A stretch of DNA of 64,000 nt, from the IMG/VR virus record IMGVR_UViG_3300035698_011578, positions 31,477-95,476 of that record. One strand, given 5' to 3'. Under the pieces are notes generated by a model. That model saw only the letters and a program-made list of their open reading frames with translations. It did no database searches and had not been told where the DNA came from. Positions 23,469-31,948 of the stretch are shown piece after piece; positions within the stretch are counted from its first letter, which is position 1; every line of letters starts with the position of its first letter. The stretch comes from a virus. The translations under genes and the position numbers were made by a program.

Positions 23469-25991
23469 ATGATTACTAGCGAAATAAATAGTGACAAGAA
23501 ACAAACAGACTTTAAAAATGAATTTAGTAAAGAAATTTATGAACAAACATACAGATTTGGGAAAGAAAATATAAATAACACACTTTACAGAATTGCAAAC
23601 GAATTGGCTTCAGTCGAAACCGATAAAAAATCTTGGACAGAAAACTTTTTAGATCTTTTAACAGATTTTAAATTTGTACCAGGTGGTAGAATTATATCAA
23701 ATGCCGGTGTTCCATTAAGAGGAACTAGTATGATAAATTGCTTCGTCGATGGTTTTAAAGGAGGAGACCAAGACTCAATGGAAAGCATAATGGACACATT
23801 AAGGAGACAAGCGATGATACTTAAATCTGAAGGTGGTTATGGCTTTTGTGCAGATGTTATGAGACCAAGAGGTAGTTTCATTAGAGGTATCGGAAATGAA
23901 TCACCAGGATCAGTTAAAATGCTTGATATGTGGGACACACAATCCGCAGTTATTACTGAAGGAAGTGGTAAGAAGAGTGATAGAAAAGATGGTAAAGTTA
24001 AAATTCGTAAAGGTGCACAAATGGTGACTATGAGTTGCTGGCATCCCGATATTGAAGAATTTATAACTGCTAAACAAACACCAGGTAGATTGACAAAATT
24101 TAACATGTCTATTCTAGCATCTGATGAATTGATGAAGTGTGTTGAAAATAACTCACCATGGAATCTCGAATTCCCTGATTATGACACATTCCCAAATGAA
24201 TATAAAGAAGAGTGGAATGGTAATATTGCCGAGTGGAAAGAAAAAGGTTATACTACAATAGTCTATAAAACATTCGAAGATGCTAATGAACTATGGGATG
24301 TTATTATGATGTCTACATATAATAGAAATGAACCAGGTGTTTTATTCATAGATACAATCAACAAGCTAAACAATCTTAAATATTGTGAGTTCATCAACGC
24401 TACAAACCCTTGTGGGGAACAGGTATTACCAATTGGTGGTGTTTGCTTATTAGGTTCTATTAACTTAACACAATTTATTGATTTTAAAAATCAAAACTGG
24501 GATTATACTAAATTGAAAAAATATATTCCAAGTATTGTTAGATTGATGGATAATGTTAATGATAAAACTTATGTACCACTTGATTATCAAAGAGAAAATC
24601 TAGTTGATAAACGTAGAATTGGTTTAGGTATGATGGGATATGGTTCTGCATTGATGATGTTAAAACTAAAATATGGTTCAAAAGAAGCACTTAAATTAAC
24701 AGAAGAGTTAATGAGTTTTATCGCAAATAATGCTTATTCTGCTTCAGCAATGTTAGCAAAAGAAAAAGGGAAATTTAGATTATATGAGGAAAGCGAATAC
24801 TTAAATTCTAACTTTATCAAACAAGCACTGACAAAGGAGACGATAGAATTAATTAAAGAACATGGTATTAGAAATTCACATCTATTATCTATACAACCTA
24901 CTGGAAATAGTTCAATATTTGCAAACAATGTATCAGGTGGACTAGAACCATTATTTATGCCAGAATATATAAGAACTTCTATTATGCCTTATTCACCAGA
25001 AGGATTAGAAATTCCTAAGAATATTGACTGGGATAATAAATCTTATGTTTCAATGACTAACTGGGAGTGGATAAGAGAAGGTGATGAACCATTACTCGCA
25101 ACTACATTTGATAATTATAGATGGAAGTTTGATAAGAATAGAGGATTATTAAGAGAAACACTAGTTGAGGATTATGCAGTTTCTTTCTTAAAAGAAAAAG
25201 ATGAGTGGGATGCTGGTGCTGATTGGGCTGCAACTACTACAACTTTAAATATTAATGAACACATTGATACAATGGCAGTTATTGCTAAATATATTGACTC
25301 TGCGATTTCTAAAACAGTAAATTTACCAAATGAATATTCTTACGAAGATTTTAAAGACCTTTATAAGAAATTACACGATACTAAAACTATTAAAGGTGGT
25401 ACAACTTATAGAGCAGGTACAATGACTTCTGTATTATCCGGAAAAGATAAAGAAGAAAAGAGTGAAAACACACTTGCTAAAACAGAAGCACCTAGAAGAC
25501 CAAAGGTTTTAAACTGTGACATTCATCACGTTACTGTACAAGGTGATAAGTGGACTGTTATTATTGGATTATTTGGTGATAATAAAGATCCTTATGAAGT
25601 ATTTGCTTTCAAAAAGAAGAGCATTAGTATTTCTGCCTCAATAAAAGAAGGACAATTAACGAAAGTTAAGAAAGGAAGATATGATTTAGATTTAAATGGT
25701 GTTGTTATTGAAAATATCAAAGAACACTTTACATCTGATGAAGAAGAAGCTCTAACTAGAATGATATCTACTGCATTACGACATGGTGCTAATATCAATT
25801 TTATATATGACCAGTTACAAAAATCAGAGGGTAATATTGTATCATTCTCAAAAGCGGTATCAAGAACCTTGAAGAAATATTTAAGTGATGATAAAACAGA
25901 GGATTGTCCTAGTTGTAAAGCTGATAAAGCACTAGTATTACAAGAAGGGTGTTTTGTCTGTAAACATTGTGGATACAGTAAATGTTCTTAA
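23469..25991 (+). CDS. nrdJ: Ribonucleotide reductase, class II (adenosylcobalamin-dependent)
   Basis: 840 residues. Large-subunit signatures: FVPGGRIISNAG, the first redox Cys in GTSMINCFVDGF, SEGGYGFCADVMRPRGS, the finger-loop region FINATNPCGEQVLPIGGVCLLGSINLTQF (N-x-C-x-E catalytic residues), and IQPTGNSSIFANNVSGGLEP. The C-terminus is a zinc ribbon with redox Cys (CPSCKADKAL...CFVCKHCGYSKC), typical of NrdJ. Converts ribonucleotides to deoxyribonucleotides without a small subunit, but needs B12 from host or medium. No nrdB-like gene is in the window, consistent with class II. Confidence 0.92.
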   Translation: MITSEINSDKKQTDFKNEFSKEIYEQTYRFGKENINNTLYRIANELASVETDKKSWTENFLDLLTDFKFVPGGRIISNAGVPLRGTSMINCFVDGFKGGDQDSMESIMDTLRRQAMILKSEGGYGFCADVMRPRGSFIRGIGNESPGSVKMLDMWDTQSAVITEGSGKKSDRKDGKVKIRKGAQMVTMSCWHPDIEEFITAKQTPGRLTKFNMSILASDELMKCVENNSPWNLEFPDYDTFPNEYKEEWNGNIAEWKEKGYTTIVYKTFEDANELWDVIMMSTYNRNEPGVLFIDTINKLNNLKYCEFINATNPCGEQVLPIGGVCLLGSINLTQFIDFKNQNWDYTKLKKYIPSIVRLMDNVNDKTYVPLDYQRENLVDKRRIGLGMMGYGSALMMLKLKYGSKEALKLTEELMSFIANNAYSASAMLAKEKGKFRLYEESEYLNSNFIKQALTKETIELIKEHGIRNSHLLSIQPTGNSSIFANNVSGGLEPLFMPEYIRTSIMPYSPEGLEIPKNIDWDNKSYVSMTNWEWIREGDEPLLATTFDNYRWKFDKNRGLLRETLVEDYAVSFLKEKDEWDAGADWAATTTTLNINEHIDTMAVIAKYIDSAISKTVNLPNEYSYEDFKDLYKKLHDTKTIKGGTTYRAGTMTSVLSGKDKEEKSENTLAKTEAPRRPKVLNCDIHHVTVQGDKWTVIIGLFGDNKDPYEVFAFKKKSISISASIKEGQLTKVKKGRYDLDLNGVVIENIKEHFTSDEEEALTRMISTALRHGANINFIYDQLQKSEGNIVSFSKAVSRTLKKYLSDDKTEDCPSCKADKALVLQEGCFVCKHCGYSKCS

Positions 25992-26012
25992 AAATATTTT
26001 AAGAATTATATT

Positions 26013-26045
26013 AAGCCAAAAAGTTATAAACTAATTTTTTGGCTT
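26013..26045 (+). terminator. Terminator of nrdJ
   Basis: AAGCCAAAAA / TTTTTGGCTT hairpin followed by T run, 22 bases after the nrdJ stop. Confidence 0.8.
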
Positions 26046-26059
26046 TTTCTATAATAGAT

Positions 26060-26161
26060 ATGTATTGGTATAGCGAAGAAATGTTCATTAAAGAACTCAA
26101 GGTATTAAATAGTAAGTTTAGAAGAAATAAGATACTTAAAATATTTAATATCAAAACTTAA
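26060..26161 (+). CDS. Very small basic protein
   Basis: 33 codons: starts MYWYSEEMFIKELKVLNSKF and ends with basic residues. No recognised family. It lies between the nrdJ terminator and a late-type box. Confidence 0.4.
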   Translation: MYWYSEEMFIKELKVLNSKFRRNKILKIFNIKT

Positions 26162-26170
26162 TATATAATA
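26157..26170 (+). promoter_or_regulatory. Late-type promoter box
   Basis: CTTAATATATAATA, about 20 bases before the ATG at 26191. Confidence 0.6.
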
Positions 26171-26190
26171 CATAAAAATGATGAAAAATG

Positions 26191-26478
26191 ATGAGAAATA
26201 TTAAAGGATTTGAAAAATTTGAAGCTATTGGTTTTAAAACACCAAATGATAATAGAGATAGAGAAACTAAATCTGATGTTTACAAAGAAGTTGGTTATAA
26301 ACCAACAGAGAATAAAGAAAGAGAAATAGGATATTATTGGGTTTTATTAAAAGGTGATAGTAAATGGACAATAGGACTTTATGATGATTATAATGAATGG
26401 GAAATTATTGCTTGTGATGAAATACTTACTGATGATAGTTTTGACAAAATAGGTGATTTTATATCTAAACCAAGATAA
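26191..26478 (+). CDS. Small protein with packaged-type leader
   Basis: 95 residues. Start taken at the second of two adjacent ATGs (26188 and 26191) because MRNIKGFEKFEA then matches the leader, with likely cleavage after FE. The rest contains YYWVLLKGDSKWTIGLYDDYNEWEII, a beta-rich SH3- or DUF551-like small fold. Convergent with the 26480 gene. Function unknown. Confidence 0.7.
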   Translation: MRNIKGFEKFEAIGFKTPNDNRDRETKSDVYKEVGYKPTENKEREIGYYWVLLKGDSKWTIGLYDDYNEWEIIACDEILTDDSFDKIGDFISKPR

Positions 26479-26479
26479 A

Positions 26480-26998
26480 TTAAATTAATAATCTATTTAT
26501 TTGTATATCTCTTATTTCATCTATACTTCTGTAGAAATACCAAGTTCTTTCATATGCTTGTTTTAAAGTTGTGTAATCTGGTATAGAATCCCAAGACCCA
26601 TAAACGGTTATCTCATCATCCCACAGAATTGTTCTTTGAATTTCACTTTGACAATCATATAAATCCATTTCATAAAACTCTAAATCACTTTTACTGTTTT
26701 TTGTCTTTATCCTAAACTCAGTATTATATTCAATTGTTCGTCTACAATCCACGTATTCTATTTCAAGTGCTTGATCACACATTAAAGAGTTTAGATAAAT
26801 TGCAACTTTTGGATAGGACATCGAGTCGTTAGATAAAGTAAATTTCTCATATAAGAAAAATTGACCAACCTTAACTTTTGAGTCAATGAAATCATATTTA
26901 TTAAGATGTGCTGTTATGTTTTCTTCATCACCTCTTTCTAGTAAAACCTTTTTCTCAAGAGACTCTTTTGCCTCATCTATATTATTAAAAATCCTCAT
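26480..26998 (-). CDS. Hypothetical protein
   Basis: 172 residues, starting MRIFNNIDEAKESLEKKVLL, acidic, with aromatic-rich C-terminus (YERTWYFYRSIDEIRDI). Overlaps the upstream 26985 gene by 14 bases on the same strand. No recognised motif. Confidence 0.65.
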   Translation of the reverse strand: MRIFNNIDEAKESLEKKVLLERGDEENITAHLNKYDFIDSKVKVGQFFLYEKFTLSNDSMSYPKVAIYLNSLMCDQALEIEYVDCRRTIEYNTEFRIKTKNSKSDLEFYEMDLYDCQSEIQRTILWDDEITVYGSWDSIPDYTTLKQAYERTWYFYRSIDEIRDIQINRLLI

Positions 26999-27383
26999 TA
27001 CATCTATAATTTCCTAAGTTTATTGAATCAAATTCATCTTTACCCTCATTTTTAACAATGCCTAATATTTTAAGCATCCCATTTATAGGACTACTTTTAA
27101 ATTTATGACCAACAAATTCACTACTGAAATCAAACACCTTTTCATTATTTACAAAAAGTTTAGCACTTTGGTGTCCAAATCCACCAAAATAATCAGTGCT
27201 TATTCTACCAATGGTTTTATTTTTACCAAATTTCTTAATATTCGGTATATAAGTTGTTGCCAAAATATTCTGTGGTAATTCTACCCATTTAATATCGGGT
27301 AATTCTTTATCTTCTATTATAGAGTCTATTTTACTTTCTCTAAGCTCGTCTTTATTTATTATAAATATTGATATACAATGCAT
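26985..27383 (-). CDS. Hypothetical protein
   Basis: 132 residues, starting MHCISIFIINKDELRESKI, containing GRISTDYFGGFGHQSAKLFVNNEKVF. First gene of a two-gene minus-strand operon under a host-type promoter, so probably early. No family recognised. Confidence 0.65.
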   Translation of the reverse strand: MHCISIFIINKDELRESKIDSIIEDKELPDIKWVELPQNILATTYIPNIKKFGKNKTIGRISTDYFGGFGHQSAKLFVNNEKVFDFSSEFVGHKFKSSPINGMLKILGIVKNEGKDEFDSINLGNYRCNEDF

Positions 27384-27387
27384 GTCA

Positions 27388-27395
27388 CAAATATA
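27388..27395 (-). promoter_or_regulatory. Host-type -7 element
   Basis: TATATTTG on the minus strand just upstream of the 27383 start, with a TTGG about 24 bases further upstream. The message would be almost leaderless. Confidence 0.55.
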
Positions 27396-27440
27396 GTTAA
27401 AATATTTATATAATCCAATAATTTATTTTATATATAGTTT

Positions 27441-28292
27441 ATGAAACATCTCAAAGATTATATAATGTATGAAGCCCTTAGAAAAAGACGAAATTTATAC
27501 GATAAAGATGACGTGTCTAATTGGCATTATAAGGTAGTTGTTGAGTGGGGACATGGTGATGCCGATGGTTTAACTATTGAAAAATATCCATTTGAAACTG
27601 AAAAAGAAATGAAACTCTTTTTAGAATTTACTTGTGAATTAAGAGGTGGGTTTCTAGAAAATCAGGGACATGGTAAAATTGGATACTTCGGGAGAAATAG
27701 CAGATCTTATGAAGAAGCTAACAAAATTGCTAATAGATATAGTTCGAATTTTGAAGTTCCATATGATAAATTTAGTAATAGATGGTCGCCGTCTATTGAA
27801 CATATTTGGGTAGAAATAGATAATGTGATACATAATATTATTTGGGACAAGCCTTTAAAAACTAATCTTATTGAATTACCTAAAATAGGCGATAAAATCA
27901 TAACAAATACTGGACAAATATGTGGTAAAGGACCAAGACTTTGGAATAAACCAGAAAATTTCTTTTATTATTATTGGGATTTAAAATATATGGGTGATAC
28001 TGATGTAGATTCTGAAGGAAATCCTGGTAATGAATATATTTCTATTGAAGTCGAAGTAACCGATTGTAAGATAGGTTCAAGTATGAATTATGAAAGAACT
28101 GAGTGGAATCACGAAGAAGATAAAAAAACAGATTCATATTTTGTTTATTATGACCTTGTTGGATTTACTTATACATTATTATGTAAATTTATGGACAAAT
28201 ACATCACAACAAATATTTATGGATTCGATCCTAAATATTCATCAAAATATCACTATTCTTTATACGGAACTAATGATTATTATTTATACTAA
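27441..28292 (+). CDS. Hypothetical protein with packaged-type leader
   Basis: 283 residues, start MKHLKDYIMYEALRKRR, a clear leader with likely cleavage after YE. The body contains YKVVVEWGHGDADG, FTCELRGGF and several aromatic clusters; no recognised catalytic motif. Function unknown; the leader suggests it travels in the virion. Confidence 0.7.
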   Translation: MKHLKDYIMYEALRKRRNLYDKDDVSNWHYKVVVEWGHGDADGLTIEKYPFETEKEMKLFLEFTCELRGGFLENQGHGKIGYFGRNSRSYEEANKIANRYSSNFEVPYDKFSNRWSPSIEHIWVEIDNVIHNIIWDKPLKTNLIELPKIGDKIITNTGQICGKGPRLWNKPENFFYYYWDLKYMGDTDVDSEGNPGNEYISIEVEVTDCKIGSSMNYERTEWNHEEDKKTDSYFVYYDLVGFTYTLLCKFMDKYITTNIYGFDPKYSSKYHYSLYGTNDYYLY

Positions 28293-28340
28293 AAATTAAA
28301 TTTATTACACCAAATATTCCTTATTCATAAATATTTTCAC

Positions 28341-28348
28341 TATATTTG
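28341..28348 (+). promoter_or_regulatory. Host-type -7 element for the CoaC-M23 gene
   Basis: TATATTTG, 25 bases before the ATG at 28373. Confidence 0.65.
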
Positions 28349-28372
28349 TAATACAAATAATAATAGATAATT

Positions 28373-29455
28373 ATGAAAAAAAGATTTTTAGTAGCAGTCA
28401 CGGGTGGAATCTCAGCATATAAATCAGCAAGTATTATATCAGCACTGTTAATTAATGGTCACGATGTTAAAGTTATTGCTACTGATAATGCTTCCAATTT
28501 TGTAACAACAAATGTGTTGAATGTAATCAGCAAAGATAATTATATAACTGAAACACCAGGTGAAACAAAACATATAGATTTAGCTAAGTGGTGTGATATC
28601 TTCTTAATGGTCCCTGCTACTGCAAATACTATAGCGAAAATTAGTAACGGCTTAGCCGATAATTTAGTAACAACATCCTTTCTTGCATTACCTAAAGATA
28701 AGATTAAAATTATCTGTCCTGCTATGAACACAATGATGTGGGAGAACGAGGCAACAATTACAAACATCGAAAAGATTAAAAAGTTTTCGAACTTATATAT
28801 AATTGAACCTGCTTATGGTCAATTAGCTTGTGGTGATATTGGCGCAGGAAAACTCCCAAAAACTAGAGAAATTATATCAGAAATAACTAAAATGATTGAG
28901 GTGAAAACTTGGTCATTCCCATTGGTTAACCCAATGATTGGGCCAACAAAAGATTCTTTTTCATATCTTGATTTTGACTGGAGAAAAGAGGTTCAGATAC
29001 CCGTGAATAGTCATGTGGGCTCATTTGGGGTACGTAGGAAGCACGATATACACAAAGGTATAGATTTATACGCCGAAGTAGGAACCTCTGTGTACGCAGT
29101 CGAGGATGGCTTTGTGTGTGAGGTGTGTCCATTTACCGGTGAAATTGCCGGGTTCCCATGGTGGGAAAATACATATGGTGTTTACGTCGAAGGTGATAGC
29201 GGGGTCGTTGTTTATGGTGAAATATTACCAGAAGAAGGATTGAAAGAGGGAGATATTATTGAAAAAGGACAACTTATTGGTACTGTTCTAAGAGTACTTA
29301 AAAAAGATAATGGTAGACCACTTTCAATGTTACACTTAGAGTTACATAAGAGAACACATTTACATATAGGTAGATGGGAAATCGGAGAGGAATTACCAGA
29401 GGGATATATCAACCCAACAGAATTTTTATTAAAATCAACTAAACTGACAAAGTAA
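28373..29455 (+). CDS. CoaC-like phosphopantothenoylcysteine decarboxylase fused to M23 peptidase
   Basis: 360 residues. Residues 1-180 are a CoaC/Dfp flavoprotein: VAVTGGISAYKSASI, catalytic His in GETKHIDLAKW, FMN-binding MVPATANTIAKI, PAMNTMMWENEAT, and active-site Cys in LACGDIGAGKLP. Residues 190-350 form a LytM/M23 peptidase domain (KHDIHKGIDLYAEVGTSVYAVEDG, ENTYGVYVEG, MLHLELHKRTH): H-x-G-x-D and H-x-H-type zinc ligands. The join is inside a continuous frame. CoaC makes 4'-phosphopantetheine; M23 enzymes cut peptidoglycan cross-bridges. I know of no precedent for this fusion. CoaB is encoded 165 bases downstream. Confidence 0.85.
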   Translation: MKKRFLVAVTGGISAYKSASIISALLINGHDVKVIATDNASNFVTTNVLNVISKDNYITETPGETKHIDLAKWCDIFLMVPATANTIAKISNGLADNLVTTSFLALPKDKIKIICPAMNTMMWENEATITNIEKIKKFSNLYIIEPAYGQLACGDIGAGKLPKTREIISEITKMIEVKTWSFPLVNPMIGPTKDSFSYLDFDWRKEVQIPVNSHVGSFGVRRKHDIHKGIDLYAEVGTSVYAVEDGFVCEVCPFTGEIAGFPWWENTYGVYVEGDSGVVVYGEILPEEGLKEGDIIEKGQLIGTVLRVLKKDNGRPLSMLHLELHKRTHLHIGRWEIGEELPEGYINPTEFLLKSTKLTK

Positions 29456-29470
29456 TGAGGAAAATATTTT

Positions 29471-29605
29471 ATGATTGGGTATCATATGAATGGTGGAGGT
29501 GGTTTTTGGAAATTCAACACTAAGCGATTATTAAAATTTTTATTAATAATCAATTTTACCACATTGTTAATCGTAGCAGCTTTATTATTAAAAAGTTATT
29601 ATTAA
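29471..29605 (+). CDS. Small single-pass membrane protein
   Basis: 44 codons: Gly-rich N-terminus (MNGGGGFWKFNTKR) then a hydrophobic helix (LLKFLLIINFTTLLIVAALL) and KSYY end. Positive-inside residues before the helix predict an N-in topology. Lies between the coaC- and coaB-like genes. Might serve as a holin- or inhibitor-like membrane peptide, but this is not supported beyond the helix. Confidence 0.5.
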   Translation: MIGYHMNGGGGFWKFNTKRLLKFLLIINFTTLLIVAALLLKSYY

Positions 29606-29620
29606 AAAGTTAAAAAAAAT

Positions 29621-30337
29621 ATGAAAAAAATATTAATCACATCAGGTGGAACTAGAGAATATATTGATTCAGTAAGAGTCTTAACTAATATTAGCACAGG
29701 TAAATTGGGTGCCAAAATTGCTAATAAATTTTTATCAGAAAATGCAAGTGATAAATTTATTTTTGTTGATAAAGAAGGGTTTTTCCTTAATAGGAAACAA
29801 GATATTAAATATAAAGTTTATTATGTTGCGCCTAAATCGGCTAAGCAACCAGAACTAATGGAATTTGTAAAGGATAATGAGTTCTCTTATATTGAGATAA
29901 CAGATGTGAATTCTGTTTGTAAAGTAATGGAAGAACTTGTTCCTGAAATGGATGTTGTTATCCACTTAATGGCAGTTTCAGATTTCGGTTTCAAACCAGC
30001 ATCTACCAAACTAAAAAGTTCAGACCCAATTGCATTCATTGAGTCTTTGAAAGATAGAGTATATCAAACACCAAAGATTTTACCTTTAATCAAAAAGTGG
30101 AATCCTCTTTGTAAATTAGTATCATTCAAATTTGAAGTTGGTTTAGAGCACGAAGATTTAGTTAGTATTGCTAGAAAATCTATGAAAGGTGGTAGTTCTG
30201 ATTTAGTCATAGCAAATGATAAAGTTGAAATGGTCGAAAACAATTCACATATTGCTTATGCAATAACTGAAGACAATGAGACTAAATTAAACTCAAAAGA
30301 TGAGATTGTTGAATATTTATATCTTAATTTAATCTAA
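29621..30337 (+). CDS. CoaB-like phosphopantothenate-cysteine ligase
   Basis: 238 residues. N-terminal LITSGGTREYIDSVRVLTNISTGKLG is the nucleotide-binding signature of CoaB; HLMAVSDFGF, STKLKSS (catalytic Lys region), CKLVSFKFEVG and DLVIANDK complete the set. CoaB joins phosphopantothenate to Cys, the step before CoaC. In most bacteria CoaB and CoaC are one Dfp polypeptide; here they are separate genes and CoaC carries an M23 domain. Together they could raise CoA or phosphopantetheine during infection. Confidence 0.85.
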   Translation: MKKILITSGGTREYIDSVRVLTNISTGKLGAKIANKFLSENASDKFIFVDKEGFFLNRKQDIKYKVYYVAPKSAKQPELMEFVKDNEFSYIEITDVNSVCKVMEELVPEMDVVIHLMAVSDFGFKPASTKLKSSDPIAFIESLKDRVYQTPKILPLIKKWNPLCKLVSFKFEVGLEHEDLVSIARKSMKGGSSDLVIANDKVEMVENNSHIAYAITEDNETKLNSKDEIVEYLYLNLI

Positions 30338-30983
30338 TAATAATTGATTTAAGATCTTCATATAGTTTTATTTCGATTAAATGACCATATTTAAATAACG
30401 ATCTTCTAATAAATACATATGTTTCTTCTAAATTATATTTAGATGATCGTTGTTTACGCTTAATTTCTATATTATTCTCATATTTATAGATGTTTGCTAT
30501 TTTTGAAAAATTTTCAATTAAAGTTAAATTGACTTCTTCTAAAATATCCTTACCCTTTGTTGATTCAGGTATAAATATTTTTTTATCAATCACATCATCT
30601 GGGTGTCGAAGTGAGATTATAGTTTGATAATGATTTTGTTCATATTTCATTTCAAATCCCATTTCTTGGAGTCTTTTTAATAGAGTAATCTCAGAGTCTC
30701 TCATCTCTATTATTGTCTCTATATCTGATTTAGAAAGATGTCTAAACCCAATAACAATTCGATAAGATTTAAATAAATTAAGATTAAAATTCATATAATC
30801 ACTAATTCTACCTAAGTTACGTGAATAATCACTGCGACCTATAAATGTTTCCACATCGACTTTACCAATATCAATAAAATCATAAAGAAGTCCTTTAATG
30901 TCATGTACCCTCTCATACTCAACGACTATATCATCGGCCCAGTGAGATTCTTCAAAAACTTTAAATAATTTAATATTCTTCAT
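30324..30983 (-). CDS. Hypothetical protein with packaged-type leader
   Basis: 219 residues, start MKNIKLFKVFEESHWAD, leader-like with likely cleavage after FE. Helical body with RIVIGFRHLSKSDIETIIEMRDSE. Converges with the coaB-like gene, overlapping by 14 bases. Preceded by a late-type box. Function unknown. Confidence 0.7.
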   Translation of the reverse strand: MKNIKLFKVFEESHWADDIVVEYERVHDIKGLLYDFIDIGKVDVETFIGRSDYSRNLGRISDYMNFNLNLFKSYRIVIGFRHLSKSDIETIIEMRDSEITLLKRLQEMGFEMKYEQNHYQTIISLRHPDDVIDKKIFIPESTKGKDILEEVNLTLIENFSKIANIYKYENNIEIKRKQRSSKYNLEETYVFIRRSLFKYGHLIEIKLYEDLKSIIIRLN

Positions 30984-30987
30984 AGAC

Positions 30988-31002
30988 TATATATATTAAA
31001 AG
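30988..31002 (-). promoter_or_regulatory. Late-type promoter box
   Basis: Minus strand TTTTAATATATATAG just upstream of the 30983 start, overlapping the stop of the exonuclease gene. Confidence 0.55.
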
Positions 31003-31671
31003 TTAATATATTTTTTTAGAAACTTCTATACTTGCTTTTATATCATTTTCACAATATTCCGCTATCTTTCCTGTCTTATTTTCCCAGTAAGCTAAATGTA
31101 CTTCAGAACCATTCATATCCACCTTTGGTGAGTCTATATCTAATTCATATGCTACTTCATCAAATGAGAATGCCCATGCGAATTTTTGTTTCCAATCCTC
31201 GGATAAATCTGTTATTCTAGCATCCCATGGCTTCTTATCATACATATAAATAATATTAGCAGGTTCTATTCCATATTTATGTAACTTGTGTAACACCCAA
31301 GGGATATCAAAGTAAAGGATTCTAAATCCACATAAGTTAAAGTTCTTTTTCTCTATCTTCTTTAATAGGTTATTGAAAGATTCAACAATAAGTTTTTCAT
31401 CATCACCATAAAATGATCGTATTTGACTAACTTCACTGTTATCAATATAACCAAAAGCTATACATACGATTTTACCAAATGTTGAAACAATTCCCGCATT
31501 ATCTAAATATGCCTCATCTATTGATGAATATTTATCTACCCAATTTAATTTATTATATTTCTTCTCGAATAATTTAGCACCTCTTTCATCATTTAGTTTA
31601 AATCTATTATAATCTGGGTGTGCACCGGCAGTCTCTATATCAAAATGGAATAAGTCGTTAGTCATCATCAT
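31003..31671 (-). CDS. DnaQ-like 3'-5' exonuclease
   Basis: 222 residues. Exo I FHFDIETAG (D-x-E), Exo II region LCGFRILYFDIPWVL (second Asp), Exo III YCENDIKASIEV (Y-x3-D) in the right order for the RNase H-fold proofreading nucleases, closest in feel to stand-alone PolB-type exonucleases. Metal ligands all present. Likely role in DNA repair or proofreading. The start overlaps the small zinc-finger gene upstream by 14 bases. Confidence 0.85.
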   Translation of the reverse strand: MMMTNDLFHFDIETAGAHPDYNRFKLNDERGAKLFEKKYNKLNWVDKYSSIDEAYLDNAGIVSTFGKIVCIAFGYIDNSEVSQIRSFYGDDEKLIVESFNNLLKKIEKKNFNLCGFRILYFDIPWVLHKLHKYGIEPANIIYMYDKKPWDARITDLSEDWKQKFAWAFSFDEVAYELDIDSPKVDMNGSEVHLAYWENKTGKIAEYCENDIKASIEVSKKIY

Positions 31672-31882
31672 CTATTATTAATTTTATTTTATTGTTTCGT
31701 TTAATGTCTTCTGTTAATGTTGTTAACCTTCTTTGGTCAGCACATAGATAGCATCTACTGCCTTGAAATGGGTAATGTAGTGAAAATATATATGAACATT
31801 CTTCACAATAATAATTACCACAAATATCACATACCGAATCTTCTTCGATATATCTATTATAACATATATAACAATGACACAT
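31658..31882 (-). CDS. RING-like zinc-finger protein
   Basis: 74 residues with C-x-C-x2-C, CDICGNYYCEEC and CYLC, so eight or more Cys/His that could bind two zinc ions in a RING or FYVE-like cross-brace. Highly acidic C-terminus (IIDDDD). Overlaps the exonuclease start, so translationally coupled. Confidence 0.7.
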   Translation of the reverse strand: MCHCYICYNRYIEEDSVCDICGNYYCEECSYIFSLHYPFQGSRCYLCADQRRLTTLTEDIKRNNKIKLIIDDDD

Positions 31883-31935
31883 ATTTATTTTAGTGAAAAA
31901 ACTTAATATGTTTACATAAAAAACATTTTTAAAAA

Positions 31936-31945
31936 TAATATATAG
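31936..31945 (+). promoter_or_regulatory. Late-type promoter box
   Basis: ATAATATATAG immediately before the ATG at 31949. Confidence 0.45.
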
Positions 31946-31948
31946 ATT

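Noticed and set aside
23585-25798. Minus-strand frames opposite nrdJ (23585, 23837, 24734, 25592)
   Set aside because: Shadows of a strongly supported gene in another frame, with no promoter or ribosome site.
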